Shown here: in pieces, positions 16,867 to 25,532 of the stretch
Layout of the letters: each line of letters begins with the position of its first letter
How positions within the stretch are numbered: the stretch's first letter is position 1
NCBI GenBank assembly: GCA_965262055.1
Contig: CBDHEI010000001.1
Coordinates: forward strand, 434,001-498,000
DNA: 64,000 bases
DNA from: G958296245 sp965262055
Lineage (GTDB): Bacteria; Chloroflexota; Dehalococcoidia; Lucifugimonadales; G958296245
Direction of reading: 5' to 3'
Translations under genes and position numbers: made by a program
The notes under the pieces: generated by a model
The model's input: only the letters and a program-made list of their open reading frames with translations
What the model was told of the DNA's origin: nothing
Databases searched by the model: none

Positions 16867-17892
16867 TCAAGCTCGCTGGTAGACCTGGATGCGGTGGCGG
16901 TTGCGGTCGGTGACGAGCAGCCGGCCAGCGTCGTCGAGCTTCACCGAGACGGGGGCCCAGAACCTCTTCTCCACGTGGTACGGCTCGTCCCGCACCTCGA
17001 CGCCCAGAGTTCGGACATCGGGCTCCATGTCAGAACGGTCCCTCGCCTCTCTCTCCTCCACGTTTGAGTCAAGGTAGTCCCTGGCCCACGGCGACAGGGT
17101 AGCCTCGCCCATGACGGCGCAGACGAAGCCTCCATCGGGATCGAAAACCTGTACCCGGTTGTTGCCCCAATCGGCAGCGTATACGTAGCCCTCGTCGTCG
17201 ACGGCGACGCTCGAGGGGCGGAGGAGCTGGCCGTCCTCGCTCCCGGAGCAACCGTAGGAGCTGAGGTATTCGCCGTCCGGTGTGAAGCGCAGGATACGGT
17301 CGTTTCCCCAATCGGCGACGTACAGGTCGCCGTCGGGCGCCACGGTAACGCCCCACGGGAGGTGCATCTGACCTTCGCCGCTGCCCCCTACGCCGAAGCC
17401 GGAGAGGTGACGGCCTTCCAGCGTGAACCTCTGCAGGCGCGCGTTCCTGTGGTCCACTATCCAGAGGCGCTGGTCTGCGTCGAGGGCCATGCCGGACGGC
17501 CCGTCCAACTCTCCTTCGCCCGTGCCCGGGTCGCCCCACTTCCGCAGGAATGTCCCCGACTCGTCGAAGATGCTGATGCGGTTGAGGTATTCGTCACTTA
17601 CGTGGACCTGCCCCTCGGCGTCCACCACTATGGCTGATGTCCAGGTGAACTGCCCGTCAGCCTCGCCTATCGACCCGAAGACGTCGTAGTAACCGCCGTC
17701 GTGGTCGGTGATGCAGACTTGGACGCCGCGGGTATCTCCTTCGTGCGCGCGGCCAAGCACGTAGAGGCGTCCGTTGGGCGCGATGCCCACGTCGTTCGGG
17801 TAGTAGAAGCCACGCCCTTCCATGGCGGCAACGCCCAAAGTGTAGTTATAGCGCAGGAACCCAAGCTGCGGGCCTGCGGCAGTTGCAGCCAT
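16867..17892 (-). CDS. NHL-repeat beta-propeller protein
   Basis: A 341-residue protein made almost wholly of NHL-type blades: repeated G(x)l.(x)P.g(v)a(v)d..g.(l)yVaDwgNdRi motifs, for example DGDLYVADWGNDRILRF and EGYVYAADWGNNRVQVF. About six blades are recognisable, enough to close one propeller. No signal peptide is seen. Such propellers bind proteins or ligands, or act as lactonase or lyase relatives; nothing here decides which. Its ATG overlaps the end of the DUF1800 gene, with an AGAGGG box inside that gene, so the two are translationally linked. Confidence 0.85.
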   Translation of the reverse strand: MAATAAGPQLGFLRYNYTLGVAAMEGRGFYYPNDVGIAPNGRLYVLGRAHEGDTRGVQVCITDHDGGYYDVFGSIGEADGQFTWTSAIVVDAEGQVHVSDEYLNRISIFDESGTFLRKWGDPGTGEGELDGPSGMALDADQRLWIVDHRNARLQRFTLEGRHLSGFGVGGSGEGQMHLPWGVTVAPDGDLYVADWGNDRILRFTPDGEYLSSYGCSGSEDGQLLRPSSVAVDDEGYVYAADWGNNRVQVFDPDGGFVCAVMGEATLSPWARDYLDSNVEEREARDRSDMEPDVRTLGVEVRDEPYHVEKRFWAPVSVKLDDAGRLLVTDRNRHRIQVYQRA

Positions 17893-17894
17893 GT

Positions 17895-19319
17895 CTATTC
17901 CCTCTGGAAGTCGGGGGTTGCGGCCACCAGTTCGACGAGCTCCGCGACGTTCTCAGCCGATCCTCCGCCCTCTCCGGTCCCGCGCTCGGCGGCGAACTCG
18001 ACGAGCGCTTCTCGGGTGCTTTCCTTAACGGAGATCGCCCCCATGTGGTCCAGGCAGGCCTGGACCAGGCTTTCCGCCGTGGCGTCGCCGTTGCCCGACG
18101 CGGCGATCACGTTGCCCACAAGCCGCTTCACGCCGGGTAGCGCAGGATCGGAGAGCTGCTGCACGGCGTAGTTGATCCGCTCGACCGCAGTGCCGGTGTC
18201 TATCCACTCGGTCCCCTGGTGCCAGCCTTCGACGCTGGGCGGGTTGATTAGGGTCTGTCCCATGAAGGTCAACAGGTTGGCGTCGCCCTGCAGCCTTGGA
18301 TCGGGCATACGGTAACGTCCGGTCAGCCTGAGAAGCCCAGCCACGAGCTCGGCGGGGCCCTTCACCTTCCTGAACCAGGAGGACCTGGACTTGAAGAATT
18401 CGGACTTGAAGAGCACCCGCAGCATCTCGTCGATCCTGTAGTCGTGCTCGAAGTAGGCCTGCGCGAGGATGTCGATTGCCTCCGGATCGGCCGGGGGATG
18501 CAGTGACCACTGCGGTACGGGAGGCTCGTCGGCGACAAAGAAATGGTACATGTGGCGCGCGATGAAGCGTGCTGTGGCCGGCTGTGCGCATATTATGTCC
18601 ACGACGTCCCGGCCGTCGAAACCGCCCGTGTGCCCTAGGAACTCCTTCTCGCCACCGTCATGGTCGTCGGCGCGGTACTCGAACCGCATGGACATGCGCC
18701 CGTATGGCCAGAGCGAGTCGCGCTGCGCCTTCATGGCGACGTAGTCGATGTTGGCGGTCGTCCATCCCGTGAAGGCGCGGGCGCACTCCTTCACGTCCTG
18801 CTCGGTATAGTTTCCGACGCCCATGGAGAAGAGCTCCAGCAGCTCGCGCCCGTAGTTCTCATTGACCGCGCCCGCGTGGTTCTCGTTATTGTCCAGCCAC
18901 AGCACCATGCACGGGTCCTTGGAGATCTCGACCAGCAGGTCCCGGAAGCTCCCCATGCCGTGCTTTCGGAACATGCCTATCTGGTTCATCATGCCCCTGC
19001 CCTGGGTCACCTTCTGGTAGCCCGTGGCGAAGACAGAGTGCCAGAAGAGGGACATCTTCTCGTGGAGGGGACCACCGGTGTTGACCATGCGGTATAGCCA
19101 GTAGGCGGCGGCGCCCGCCATACCGAGGCCGCCCTGGTGGTCGGGGTGGTAGCGGTACAGGAGGAGGTCGTCGATGCCTTCCTGGCTGTCGGTGGCGATG
19201 AGCTCGTCCACCGTCGCCTCGTAGCCCTTCCCCGCCCTGGCCTCCAGCTCCTTGTAGCCGGCGCCGAAGCCGGCCCGCCGCATCAGGTGCCCCATAAGCT
19301 CGACATCATGTGTGCTCAT
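17895..19319 (-). CDS. DUF1800 family protein
   Basis: A 474-residue DUF1800 protein: N-terminal LMRRAGFGAGYKELE, the characteristic PLHEKMSLFWHSVFATG, VWLDNNENHAGAVNENYGRELLELFSMG, and a C-terminal PSVEGWHQGTEWID. The family's biochemical role is unknown; it often pairs with a DUF1501 protein, which is absent here, and is instead followed directly by an NHL propeller. AAGGGAG stands upstream of the ATG. No secretion signal is evident, unlike many members. Confidence 0.92.
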   Translation of the reverse strand: MSTHDVELMGHLMRRAGFGAGYKELEARAGKGYEATVDELIATDSQEGIDDLLLYRYHPDHQGGLGMAGAAAYWLYRMVNTGGPLHEKMSLFWHSVFATGYQKVTQGRGMMNQIGMFRKHGMGSFRDLLVEISKDPCMVLWLDNNENHAGAVNENYGRELLELFSMGVGNYTEQDVKECARAFTGWTTANIDYVAMKAQRDSLWPYGRMSMRFEYRADDHDGGEKEFLGHTGGFDGRDVVDIICAQPATARFIARHMYHFFVADEPPVPQWSLHPPADPEAIDILAQAYFEHDYRIDEMLRVLFKSEFFKSRSSWFRKVKGPAELVAGLLRLTGRYRMPDPRLQGDANLLTFMGQTLINPPSVEGWHQGTEWIDTGTAVERINYAVQQLSDPALPGVKRLVGNVIAASGNGDATAESLVQACLDHMGAISVKESTREALVEFAAERGTGEGGGSAENVAELVELVAATPDFQRE

Positions 19320-19601
19320 AGCTTGCTCCCTTACTGCTCAGACTCGATGGAGGATAGGGGGGGATTGTACTCAGGCACGACGCCTGGAATCAACTACCGG
19401 CTGGCAACGAGGTGGCCGTCGTTGCGCTTGGTTGGGTTCGTAGACGGGCTCCCCGTGTGCCTGCTGGGATCTGGATTGTGCCTCTCGTGCTTGCTCGCTC
19501 GGCCTGCAGGTGCTAGCCTTCCCCGCAGCGCGGCGCAGCGGTTATTCCGAACAGGTTGGGAGCCGTCAGGCGCGCACTATGAAATCAGGACCTGCACGCA
19601 C

Positions 19602-21008
19602 ATGAGTGACGATCTGGTCTTCGCACCCGCTACCGAACTGGCCGAGCAAATTCGCAGCAAGTCCGTCTCCCCGACGGAGGTGATGCAGGCGCACCTCTCG
19701 CGCATCGAGAGCGTCAACCCGAAGCTCAACGCCATAGTCACGCCCGACGAGACCGCCATGGACCAGGCGCGCGAAGCCGAGGACGCGCTGATGCGGGGGG
19801 AGCTGCGGGGTCCGTTGCACGGCGTTCCATTCACGGCGAAGGATTCCGTCGACGTAGGCGGGCTCCGCACCACGCGCGGGTCCAGGTTCTTCGAGAACAA
19901 CGTCCCCGACGCCGACGCGGTGGTGATTACCCGCTTAAAGGACGCCGGGGCTGTCTTCCTGGGGCATACTAACGTCCCGGAGTTCGTGTTCTGGTTCGAG
20001 ACGGACAACGCGGTCTTCGGCAGGACCGAGAACCCGTGGAAGCTGGGGCGCACGACCGGGGGCTCGAGCGGCGGGGAGGCGGCAGCGCTGTCCTCCGGCA
20101 TGTCCCCGCTGGGACTGGGCAGCGACGTCGGGTGCTCGATCCGTCTGCCGGCGGCGTACTGCGGCGTCGTGGGACTGAAGCCGACGCACGGGCGCGTGCC
20201 GCTGACGGGACACTGGCCCGACGCCCTGCTGCGCTTCATGCACGTCGGGCCGATGGCGCGCACGGTCAAAGACGTGGCCGTTGCGCTATCCCTGCTCTCC
20301 GGGCCGGACGGCCTCGACCCTTACGCCATGCCAGTGCCGGTACCGGCACTCGACAGGCTGGACGGGCCGATAAGCGGGCTCAGGGTCGGCTGGTGCGCGG
20401 AGGGGCCCTTTGCTCCGGTCTCCGGGGAGATTCAGGCCGCCGTGGCCAGAGCGGCATCCGCACTGGAGGAGATGGGCTGCGAGGTGGAGGAGGTTGACCT
20501 TAAGGAGTGGGACGAGCTACAGGGCCAGGACATCTCTATATCCCTGTACGGCGCGGAGGTGGGCCACGCCCTGGCCCCGATGATTGCGGGCCGCCACGAT
20601 ATGCTGTCCGCGCCGCTTCGCGGCAGGCTCACCGGCCCAAAGCCGTCCCTAGAAGAGTACCTCGATGCGCTCGACAAGTGCGAGCGTCTGCGCCTGGAAT
20701 CCGCCCGGTACTTCTCCGAATACGACATACTCCTCTGCCCGGCGAGCGTCGTACCGGCCCATCCATGCAGCGCGTCGGAGCTGGACGTGGACGGAACCAA
20801 GGCGCCTCCCAGGAACGCGCTCAGGGCAATGGTCCCTTTCGACCTGACTGGCTCTCCCGCCATAGCCGTGCCATTCGCAGAGAGCGGCGACGGGCTGCCA
20901 CTGGCGGTGCAGATCGTGGGACGCCACTTCGAGGAGGCACCCCTTCTCAGAGTTGCGGCGGCGCTGGAGGGCGTCGATGGCGCCGGGTACAGGCGTCCTC
21001 CGGTCTAG
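19602..21008 (+). CDS. Amidase signature family enzyme
   Basis: A 468-residue amidase with the Ser-cisSer-Lys triad. The lysine lies in PFTAKDSVDV, the cis-serine in TTGGSSGGEAAALSSG, and the nucleophile region GSDVGCSIRLPAAYCGVVGLKPT departs from the usual GSDTGGSIR. The open frame extends further upstream, but ATG at 19602 starts a protein that aligns with family N-termini. It could be a general amide hydrolase or related to GatA; no gatB or gatC is nearby, so a catabolic amidase is preferred. It is followed by the phosphotriesterase-family gene and an MFS exporter. Confidence 0.9.
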   Translation: MSDDLVFAPATELAEQIRSKSVSPTEVMQAHLSRIESVNPKLNAIVTPDETAMDQAREAEDALMRGELRGPLHGVPFTAKDSVDVGGLRTTRGSRFFENNVPDADAVVITRLKDAGAVFLGHTNVPEFVFWFETDNAVFGRTENPWKLGRTTGGSSGGEAAALSSGMSPLGLGSDVGCSIRLPAAYCGVVGLKPTHGRVPLTGHWPDALLRFMHVGPMARTVKDVAVALSLLSGPDGLDPYAMPVPVPALDRLDGPISGLRVGWCAEGPFAPVSGEIQAAVARAASALEEMGCEVEEVDLKEWDELQGQDISISLYGAEVGHALAPMIAGRHDMLSAPLRGRLTGPKPSLEEYLDALDKCERLRLESARYFSEYDILLCPASVVPAHPCSASELDVDGTKAPPRNALRAMVPFDLTGSPAIAVPFAESGDGLPLAVQIVGRHFEEAPLLRVAAALEGVDGAGYRRPPV

Positions 21009-21039
21009 CAGATTGCGACGGCCAGCGAACCATGAATCT

Positions 21040-21066
21040 CCCTTCGACAAGCTCAGGGCGAACGGG
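21040..21066. repeat. Dispersed CTTCGACAAGCTCAGG repeat
   Basis: The sequence CCCTTCGACAAGCTCAGG followed by GCGAACGGG is an imperfect palindrome (CCCTTCG against CGAACGGG). It belongs to a short intergenic repeat I recognise from many high-GC bacterial genomes. It lies between the amidase and the phosphotriesterase-family gene. I see one copy in this window. Confidence 0.6.
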
Positions 21067-21095
21067 ACATTAGAGACAACCAACAGGAGACGACG

Positions 21096-22208
21096 ATGAC
21101 CAGTACGGGCGCGCCCAACATCGCGGGTAAAGTCATGACGGTCCTGGGGGCTGTGGACCCAGACGTCCTCGGCGTGACGCTGACGCACGAGCATCTATTC
21201 ATCGACCTGCGGAAGACCCATCAGCCCTACCGGAAATTCCTGGTGCAGGACGGGCGTCTCGTCGCGGACCCGCCCGACGACGACTTTCCCGCCACCGAGC
21301 TGCACCAGTGGGAGGCCAAGCTCGACCTCAGCAACATGCAACTGGCACGCAACGTCGCCCCGATTTCGGACAACTACTTCCTCGACGATGAGGACCTGGC
21401 AGTGCGGGAGGTGGCAGAGTACAAGCGGCACGGCGGCAATGCCATCGTCGAGATGACGAGCATCGGCATCAAGAGAGACCCCGAGGCCCTGCGGCGTGTC
21501 TCCGAGCAGACCGGCGTCCACATAGTGATGGGGACCGCATACTACCAGCGAGTGTACCACCCGGACGACATGGACTCGCGCACCGTGGAGCAACTCACGG
21601 ACGTAATCGTGCGCGACGTCACCGTGGGGGTCCGGGAGACAGGGGTGCGGTCCGGAATCGTGGGGGAGGTGGGAATCAACGGCGGTCCGCTGACGGACAA
21701 CGAGCTCAAGAGCATGCGGGCTGCGGCGCGCGCCGCAAGGCTAACCGGTGCGCCCGTCTGCGTACACCTCGGCGGCGTGGGAGCGGAGAAGCACCGCATG
21801 CTGGACATCGCCGCAGACGAGGGCGTCGACCTGGAGCGTGTCATCATGGGCCACTGCGACGAGCTGGTAGACGACATGCCCCTGCTGTACGAGCTGCTGG
21901 AGCGTGGGGCCTACGTGGCGTTCGACAACCTGGGCCGGGAGCCGGAAGTGGTAACCGCGAGCCGCACCGCCGTGATCGCGCAGGCGATACCGGGCATCAT
22001 AGAAGCGGGCTACGTCGACCGCGTGCTAATCTCGCAGGACGTCTGCTGGAAGATGCACCTCAAGGCCTACGGGGGCTTCGGCTACTCCTTCCTGCTGGAG
22101 CGGTTCATACCAGGCCTGAAGACGCTGGGCGTGACCGATTCGCAGGTCCACACCATCATGGTGGAGAACGCCCGGCGCATCCTGACGTTCACCGCGCCGC
22201 AGCAGTAG
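21096..22208 (+). CDS. Phosphotriesterase-family metal-dependent hydrolase
   Basis: A 370-residue TIM-barrel hydrolase. LTHEHLFID supplies the HxH ligands, GEVGINGG has a glutamate where classical phosphotriesterases carry the carboxylated lysine, then CVHLGGVG and IMGHCDE give the two histidines, and ISQDVCWK gives the last aspartate. The glutamate version is known from E. coli PHP. Members are lactonases or phosphotriesterases; a lactone or ester substrate fits the cluster. AGGAG lies 7 bases before the ATG. Confidence 0.88.
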   Translation: MTSTGAPNIAGKVMTVLGAVDPDVLGVTLTHEHLFIDLRKTHQPYRKFLVQDGRLVADPPDDDFPATELHQWEAKLDLSNMQLARNVAPISDNYFLDDEDLAVREVAEYKRHGGNAIVEMTSIGIKRDPEALRRVSEQTGVHIVMGTAYYQRVYHPDDMDSRTVEQLTDVIVRDVTVGVRETGVRSGIVGEVGINGGPLTDNELKSMRAAARAARLTGAPVCVHLGGVGAEKHRMLDIAADEGVDLERVIMGHCDELVDDMPLLYELLERGAYVAFDNLGREPEVVTASRTAVIAQAIPGIIEAGYVDRVLISQDVCWKMHLKAYGGFGYSFLLERFIPGLKTLGVTDSQVHTIMVENARRILTFTAPQQ

Positions 22209-22238
22209 CGACACCCATCCGATGGCCAACTTCCGCTG

Positions 22239-23519
22239 ATGCCAGCTGGCGACCCTCCGCAGCAGGCCGGGCACAGCTACAAGCCCTGGTCCGTCTTCAG
22301 CCACCGCGACTTCAACATCCTGCTGGCAAGCGGCGTGGCGATGGTGGTCAGCCACTCGCTGACCACTCTGGTCAGCGCGCAGTGGCTCTACGAGGAGACT
22401 GGGTCCGCGGCGCAGCTTGGGCTCCTCGGGGCGGTGCACCTGGTACAGATGCCCATCGCCCTGTACGGCGGCACACTGGCGGACAGCGTCGACCGCAAGA
22501 AGCTGATGACCCTGACGCAGGGCGTCGCCTTCGCCGTGCTGCTGGCGCTCACGGTGCTGGCCGCGTTGGACCGGCTTGTGCCCTGGCACATCTTCGCGGC
22601 GACCGGGGTCTCCGGCGTCGCAGGGCTGCTGGGAGGGTCGGCGAGGCCGGCGATGCTCCCGCGCGTCGTCCCCAGGAGACTCCTGATCAACGGCGTGACG
22701 AGCCAGAACGTCACTTCCCAGATCGCTGCCGTGGGGGCGCCGTTCATATTCTGGCAGATGTTCGAGACCTTCGGCGTTACGGTCTCGTTCGCGGCGTCGA
22801 CGGCTATCGCGCTCGCGGCCGCCGCGGCCCCCAGCATGCTCAGGGCGTCCGGGAAGGCGGACGGCGGGTCGGCGCTGGCCCCGCTCCGGTCGCTGAAGGA
22901 GGGGTACGGGTTCGTCATGGGCCATCAGCTACTGCCGGGGCTGTTCCTGCTTGACATCGGCGTGACCGTCGTCAGCTTCTACCGCATGCTCTTCCCGGTC
23001 TTCGCGGACCACCTCTACGGGCTGGGGGCTTCCGGTACGGGCCTTCTGAGCGCCGCCAACTCCATCGGCGCCATACTCGGCAGCTCATTCGTCTTTGTCA
23101 CGGACAGGTTCGCGCGCAAGGGGATGCTGGTGCTGGTGGCCACCCTGGTATACGCCTTTCTGCTGTTCGCCTTCGGGCTGAACAAGGTCTTCGTGCTCGG
23201 CCTGGTAATCGTCGCGTCGCTGGGAGCGATGGACTCGATAGGACAGACGATGAGGCAGGCCGTCGCCCAGCTCACCACGCCGGACAAGCTCCTGGGCAGG
23301 GCGAGCAGCGCTCACTCCTTCTCGGCGATGGGCGCAAACAACCTGGGCCAGATCGAGGTCGGCGTGCTATCGGCTGCCATCGGGGCCGGCGCCACGATGG
23401 TGGTCGGCGGCGCTATATCGGTTGCGGCGGTGCTGGCAATCTGGTGGCTGGTGCCGAGGATACGCCGGTACAGGTACGACCCGAACGATCCTTTTAGCCG
23501 GAGCGACCTGGACCCGTGA
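22239..23519 (+). CDS. MFS transporter (EntS-like, MFS_3)
   Basis: A 426-residue transporter with about 12 hydrophobic segments. It starts FSHRDFNILLASGVAMVVSHS, has the loop 2-3 motif GGTLADSVDRKKLM, and a positive C-terminal tail, all typical of the enterobactin-exporter-like MFS_3 group. It probably exports a small molecule by proton antiport. It begins 30 bases after the phosphotriesterase-family gene and may be co-transcribed with it and the amidase. Confidence 0.9.
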   Translation: MPAGDPPQQAGHSYKPWSVFSHRDFNILLASGVAMVVSHSLTTLVSAQWLYEETGSAAQLGLLGAVHLVQMPIALYGGTLADSVDRKKLMTLTQGVAFAVLLALTVLAALDRLVPWHIFAATGVSGVAGLLGGSARPAMLPRVVPRRLLINGVTSQNVTSQIAAVGAPFIFWQMFETFGVTVSFAASTAIALAAAAAPSMLRASGKADGGSALAPLRSLKEGYGFVMGHQLLPGLFLLDIGVTVVSFYRMLFPVFADHLYGLGASGTGLLSAANSIGAILGSSFVFVTDRFARKGMLVLVATLVYAFLLFAFGLNKVFVLGLVIVASLGAMDSIGQTMRQAVAQLTTPDKLLGRASSAHSFSAMGANNLGQIEVGVLSAAIGAGATMVVGGAISVAAVLAIWWLVPRIRRYRYDPNDPFSRSDLDP

Positions 23520-23820
23520 TTGAGACCTGTGATTCGTTCAATGGCGGCGGACCAAGCCCTTCCCTGTCGGGTTGCCACCCATGTTAATGCCCTTTCGTGG
23601 GAAACTGTTCAGACTCCGTGAGATCCGAAGAAGGCTGCCGCCTGCAGCAGGCAGGGGGTCTGGGGGCTACTCACTCTCCAGCTACGAATCGAGGGGGTGG
23701 TGTCACTTGTGGTGTGACTTCTCGCAGGGGGGTTTGGAGGTGCTTCCGCTGGTGCGGTGCTGGTGAGTTCGTGGGGAAGACTTTAGCACGAGCGTTTGGG
23801 CGTCGCATGACCTCAGAAAT
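23520..23820. other. Gene-poor left edge of the accessory island
   Basis: Between the MFS gene and the repeat-rich control region I see no credible gene. Short open frames here lack a ribosome site and codon bias. A weak GTCAC/GTGAC dyad lies near 23702-23718. Confidence 0.5.
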
Positions 23821-23943
23821 ATGGTTACCGAAGTAGAGAATGTGCCTCAAAATTACGGTTACCGAAGACGTGGAGGTGACGCTTAATTTTGGGAATTACA
23901 TACAATTCTAGCCATACCCCCTATAATTCCCTTAATTTTGAGG
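23821..23943 (+). promoter_or_regulatory. AT-rich control region with direct and inverted repeats
   Basis: GGTTACCGAAG occurs twice (23823-23833, 23857-23867; 34-base pitch). A perfect 11-bp inverted repeat spans CCTCAAAATTA (23845-23855) and TAATTTTGAGG (23933-23943). A second 8-bp one joins GGGAATTA (23891-23898) and TAATTCCC (23924-23931). The latter overlaps a consensus TATAAT at 23922-23927. This is the likely promoter and operator region of the methylase gene starting at 24035, about 100 bases downstream. Confidence 0.6.
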
Positions 23944-24034
23944 TCGCACAGGCTGCAGGTTTGGCAACGATTCTGGGGCTACGTAGGCTAGCCTTCCGGC
24001 GTAGGGGCATCGATCGATCATAGGGTAAGAGCGG

Positions 24035-25465
24035 ATGAGTAAGCAGGAAGACTTCCAGAACAAGGTGTTGGCCGACCTCCTTACCGCGCGGGGAGTCCCG
24101 TCCGACTACGAGCAGCGGGCCGGGCGCAAGCGGATGGATGTGGTAGCGGACGTGGATGGGCTGCGCGTCGTGCTGGAAGCGGAGACGGGGTTCGGCCGCA
24201 AGGCACAGGCAATCAAGGACGCCGACGCCCGCCTTCGCCAGAGGCTTGCGACCGTCGTGTTCGCCGTCTGCTACCCTGACGGCGTCACCGAGAGCAACCT
24301 GGCCGATGCCACGCTGACCTGGACCGTGCGTGTCAAGGCGGGGGAGCCGCCCGGCGAGTGGTCTACGGGCGGCGTGACGCAGCTCGCGCAGGCGGTGCAG
24401 CAGGCGCCGCGCTCCTTGAGCGGCGCGGACGTGGCGGCGCGAATACTGTCGGACGGGCTGGACGAGGTGGTTGGGAAACTGAAGACGCCCGTGCGCCGGG
24501 AGTTGGCGCGAGCCCTGGACCTGCCCGCCACCAAGCGCAAACGCGGAGAACAGAGCGACGGGTACTTCGTAGCCGCCAAGCGCGGAATGCTGGTTGTGGC
24601 TACCGCGATGCTGTTCCATCACCGCGTCCAAGGCCACCTGCCGTCCGAGCGTCCAGACGGTTACGAGGGGGAGTGGCCGCCGGCCAGCGCAACGACTTGC
24701 GCCGAGCAGGATTCGGTGATCAACGCCTACCGCGAGGCGTGGCGCGGCATCCTCGCCGTGGACTACCGCCCCGTCTTCGAGACCGGGCGGGTGGCGTTGG
24801 CGTCGCTCCCGGCAGACCCGGACGCCGGCCAAGCCGTGCGCCGTCTTGCCGAGGTGGTGACGAAGGTCTCGGAGCGGGTGACCGGCCTGCGCCACGACCT
24901 GCTGGGGCGCATCTTCCACCGGGTGCTGGATACCGCCCGCTACGACGGCTCCTTTTACACCTCGACCGCGGCCGCCGTGCTGCTGGCATCGCTGGCCTTG
25001 CGCGAGCAGGACGCCGACTGGGCCGACCCCAACGTCGTGGCCGCCCTCCGGATCTGCGACCCCGCCTGCGGAACGGGAACGCTGCTGATGGCAGCAGCCG
25101 AGCGTATCCGCGACCTGCGCAACGACGCCGGACCCATCGACCCAGAGGACGAAGAAGCCCTCGGCCTGATGCTCGTCGAAGACGTTCTCTGGGGCTACGA
25201 CGTCAACCTGACCGCGACCCACATGGCGGCCAGCACCCTGGGCATGCTTTCCCCCGCCACCAAGTTCAGCCGCATGAACATCCACCGGGCTCTCCTGGGC
25301 GTGTTCGGGGGCGAACCCTACCTAGGCTCCCTCGACTACCTTCACGGTCAGGCCAGGCTCGCCGCCTGGCCATCCACCGCACAGCAGGTGGACACCGAGC
25401 AGGGAATGCCCGAGCCGCCCCCGCCAATGGACCTCGTGATCATGAACCCCCCCCCTCACCCGTGA
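24035..25465 (+). CDS. Restriction-modification type N6-adenine DNA methylase, N-terminal part (frameshifted)
   Basis: 476 residues are readable before a premature stop. Residues 1-85 (for example RKRMDVVADVDGLRVVLEAET) look like a small PD-(D/E)XK-like nuclease module, with Asp35 and Glu48/Glu50 as candidates, although the usual E-x-K lysine is not evident. Helical spacer sequence follows. The methylase begins with motif I DPACGTGTLL at residue 342 and reaches motif IV, NPP at 471-473, where the frame breaks in a run of nine C (25447-25455). Removing one C joins it to the next entry, giving a 900-residue single-chain type IIG-like enzyme. A separate specificity or restriction subunit is not seen. 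Confidence 0.8.
   Translation: MSKQEDFQNKVLADLLTARGVPSDYEQRAGRKRMDVVADVDGLRVVLEAETGFGRKAQAIKDADARLRQRLATVVFAVCYPDGVTESNLADATLTWTVRVKAGEPPGEWSTGGVTQLAQAVQQAPRSLSGADVAARILSDGLDEVVGKLKTPVRRELARALDLPATKRKRGEQSDGYFVAAKRGMLVVATAMLFHHRVQGHLPSERPDGYEGEWPPASATTCAEQDSVINAYREAWRGILAVDYRPVFETGRVALASLPADPDAGQAVRRLAEVVTKVSERVTGLRHDLLGRIFHRVLDTARYDGSFYTSTAAAVLLASLALREQDADWADPNVVAALRICDPACGTGTLLMAAAERIRDLRNDAGPIDPEDEEALGLMLVEDVLWGYDVNLTATHMAASTLGMLSPATKFSRMNIHRALLGVFGGEPYLGSLDYLHGQARLAAWPSTAQQVDTEQGMPEPPPPMDLVIMNPPPHP
25447..25455 (+). repeat. Homopolymer run of nine C at the methylase motif IV
   Basis: The run interrupts the codons for the catalytic NPP motif. With eight C the frame reads NPPLTRDSLRHDQFSRKDEQ and continues without a stop to 26738; with nine it terminates at 25465. 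The position suits slipped-strand phase variation, or an assembly indel. Confidence 0.85.
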
Positions 25466-25532
25466 CAGCCTGCGCCATGACCAGTTCAGCCGCAAAGACG
25501 AACAGGCTATCAAGCAGCGTGAGAAGCAGGTC

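Noticed and set aside
23572..23836. Small open frames upstream of the methylase control region
   Set aside because: Overlapping frames with no ribosome site and atypical composition; not supportable as genes.
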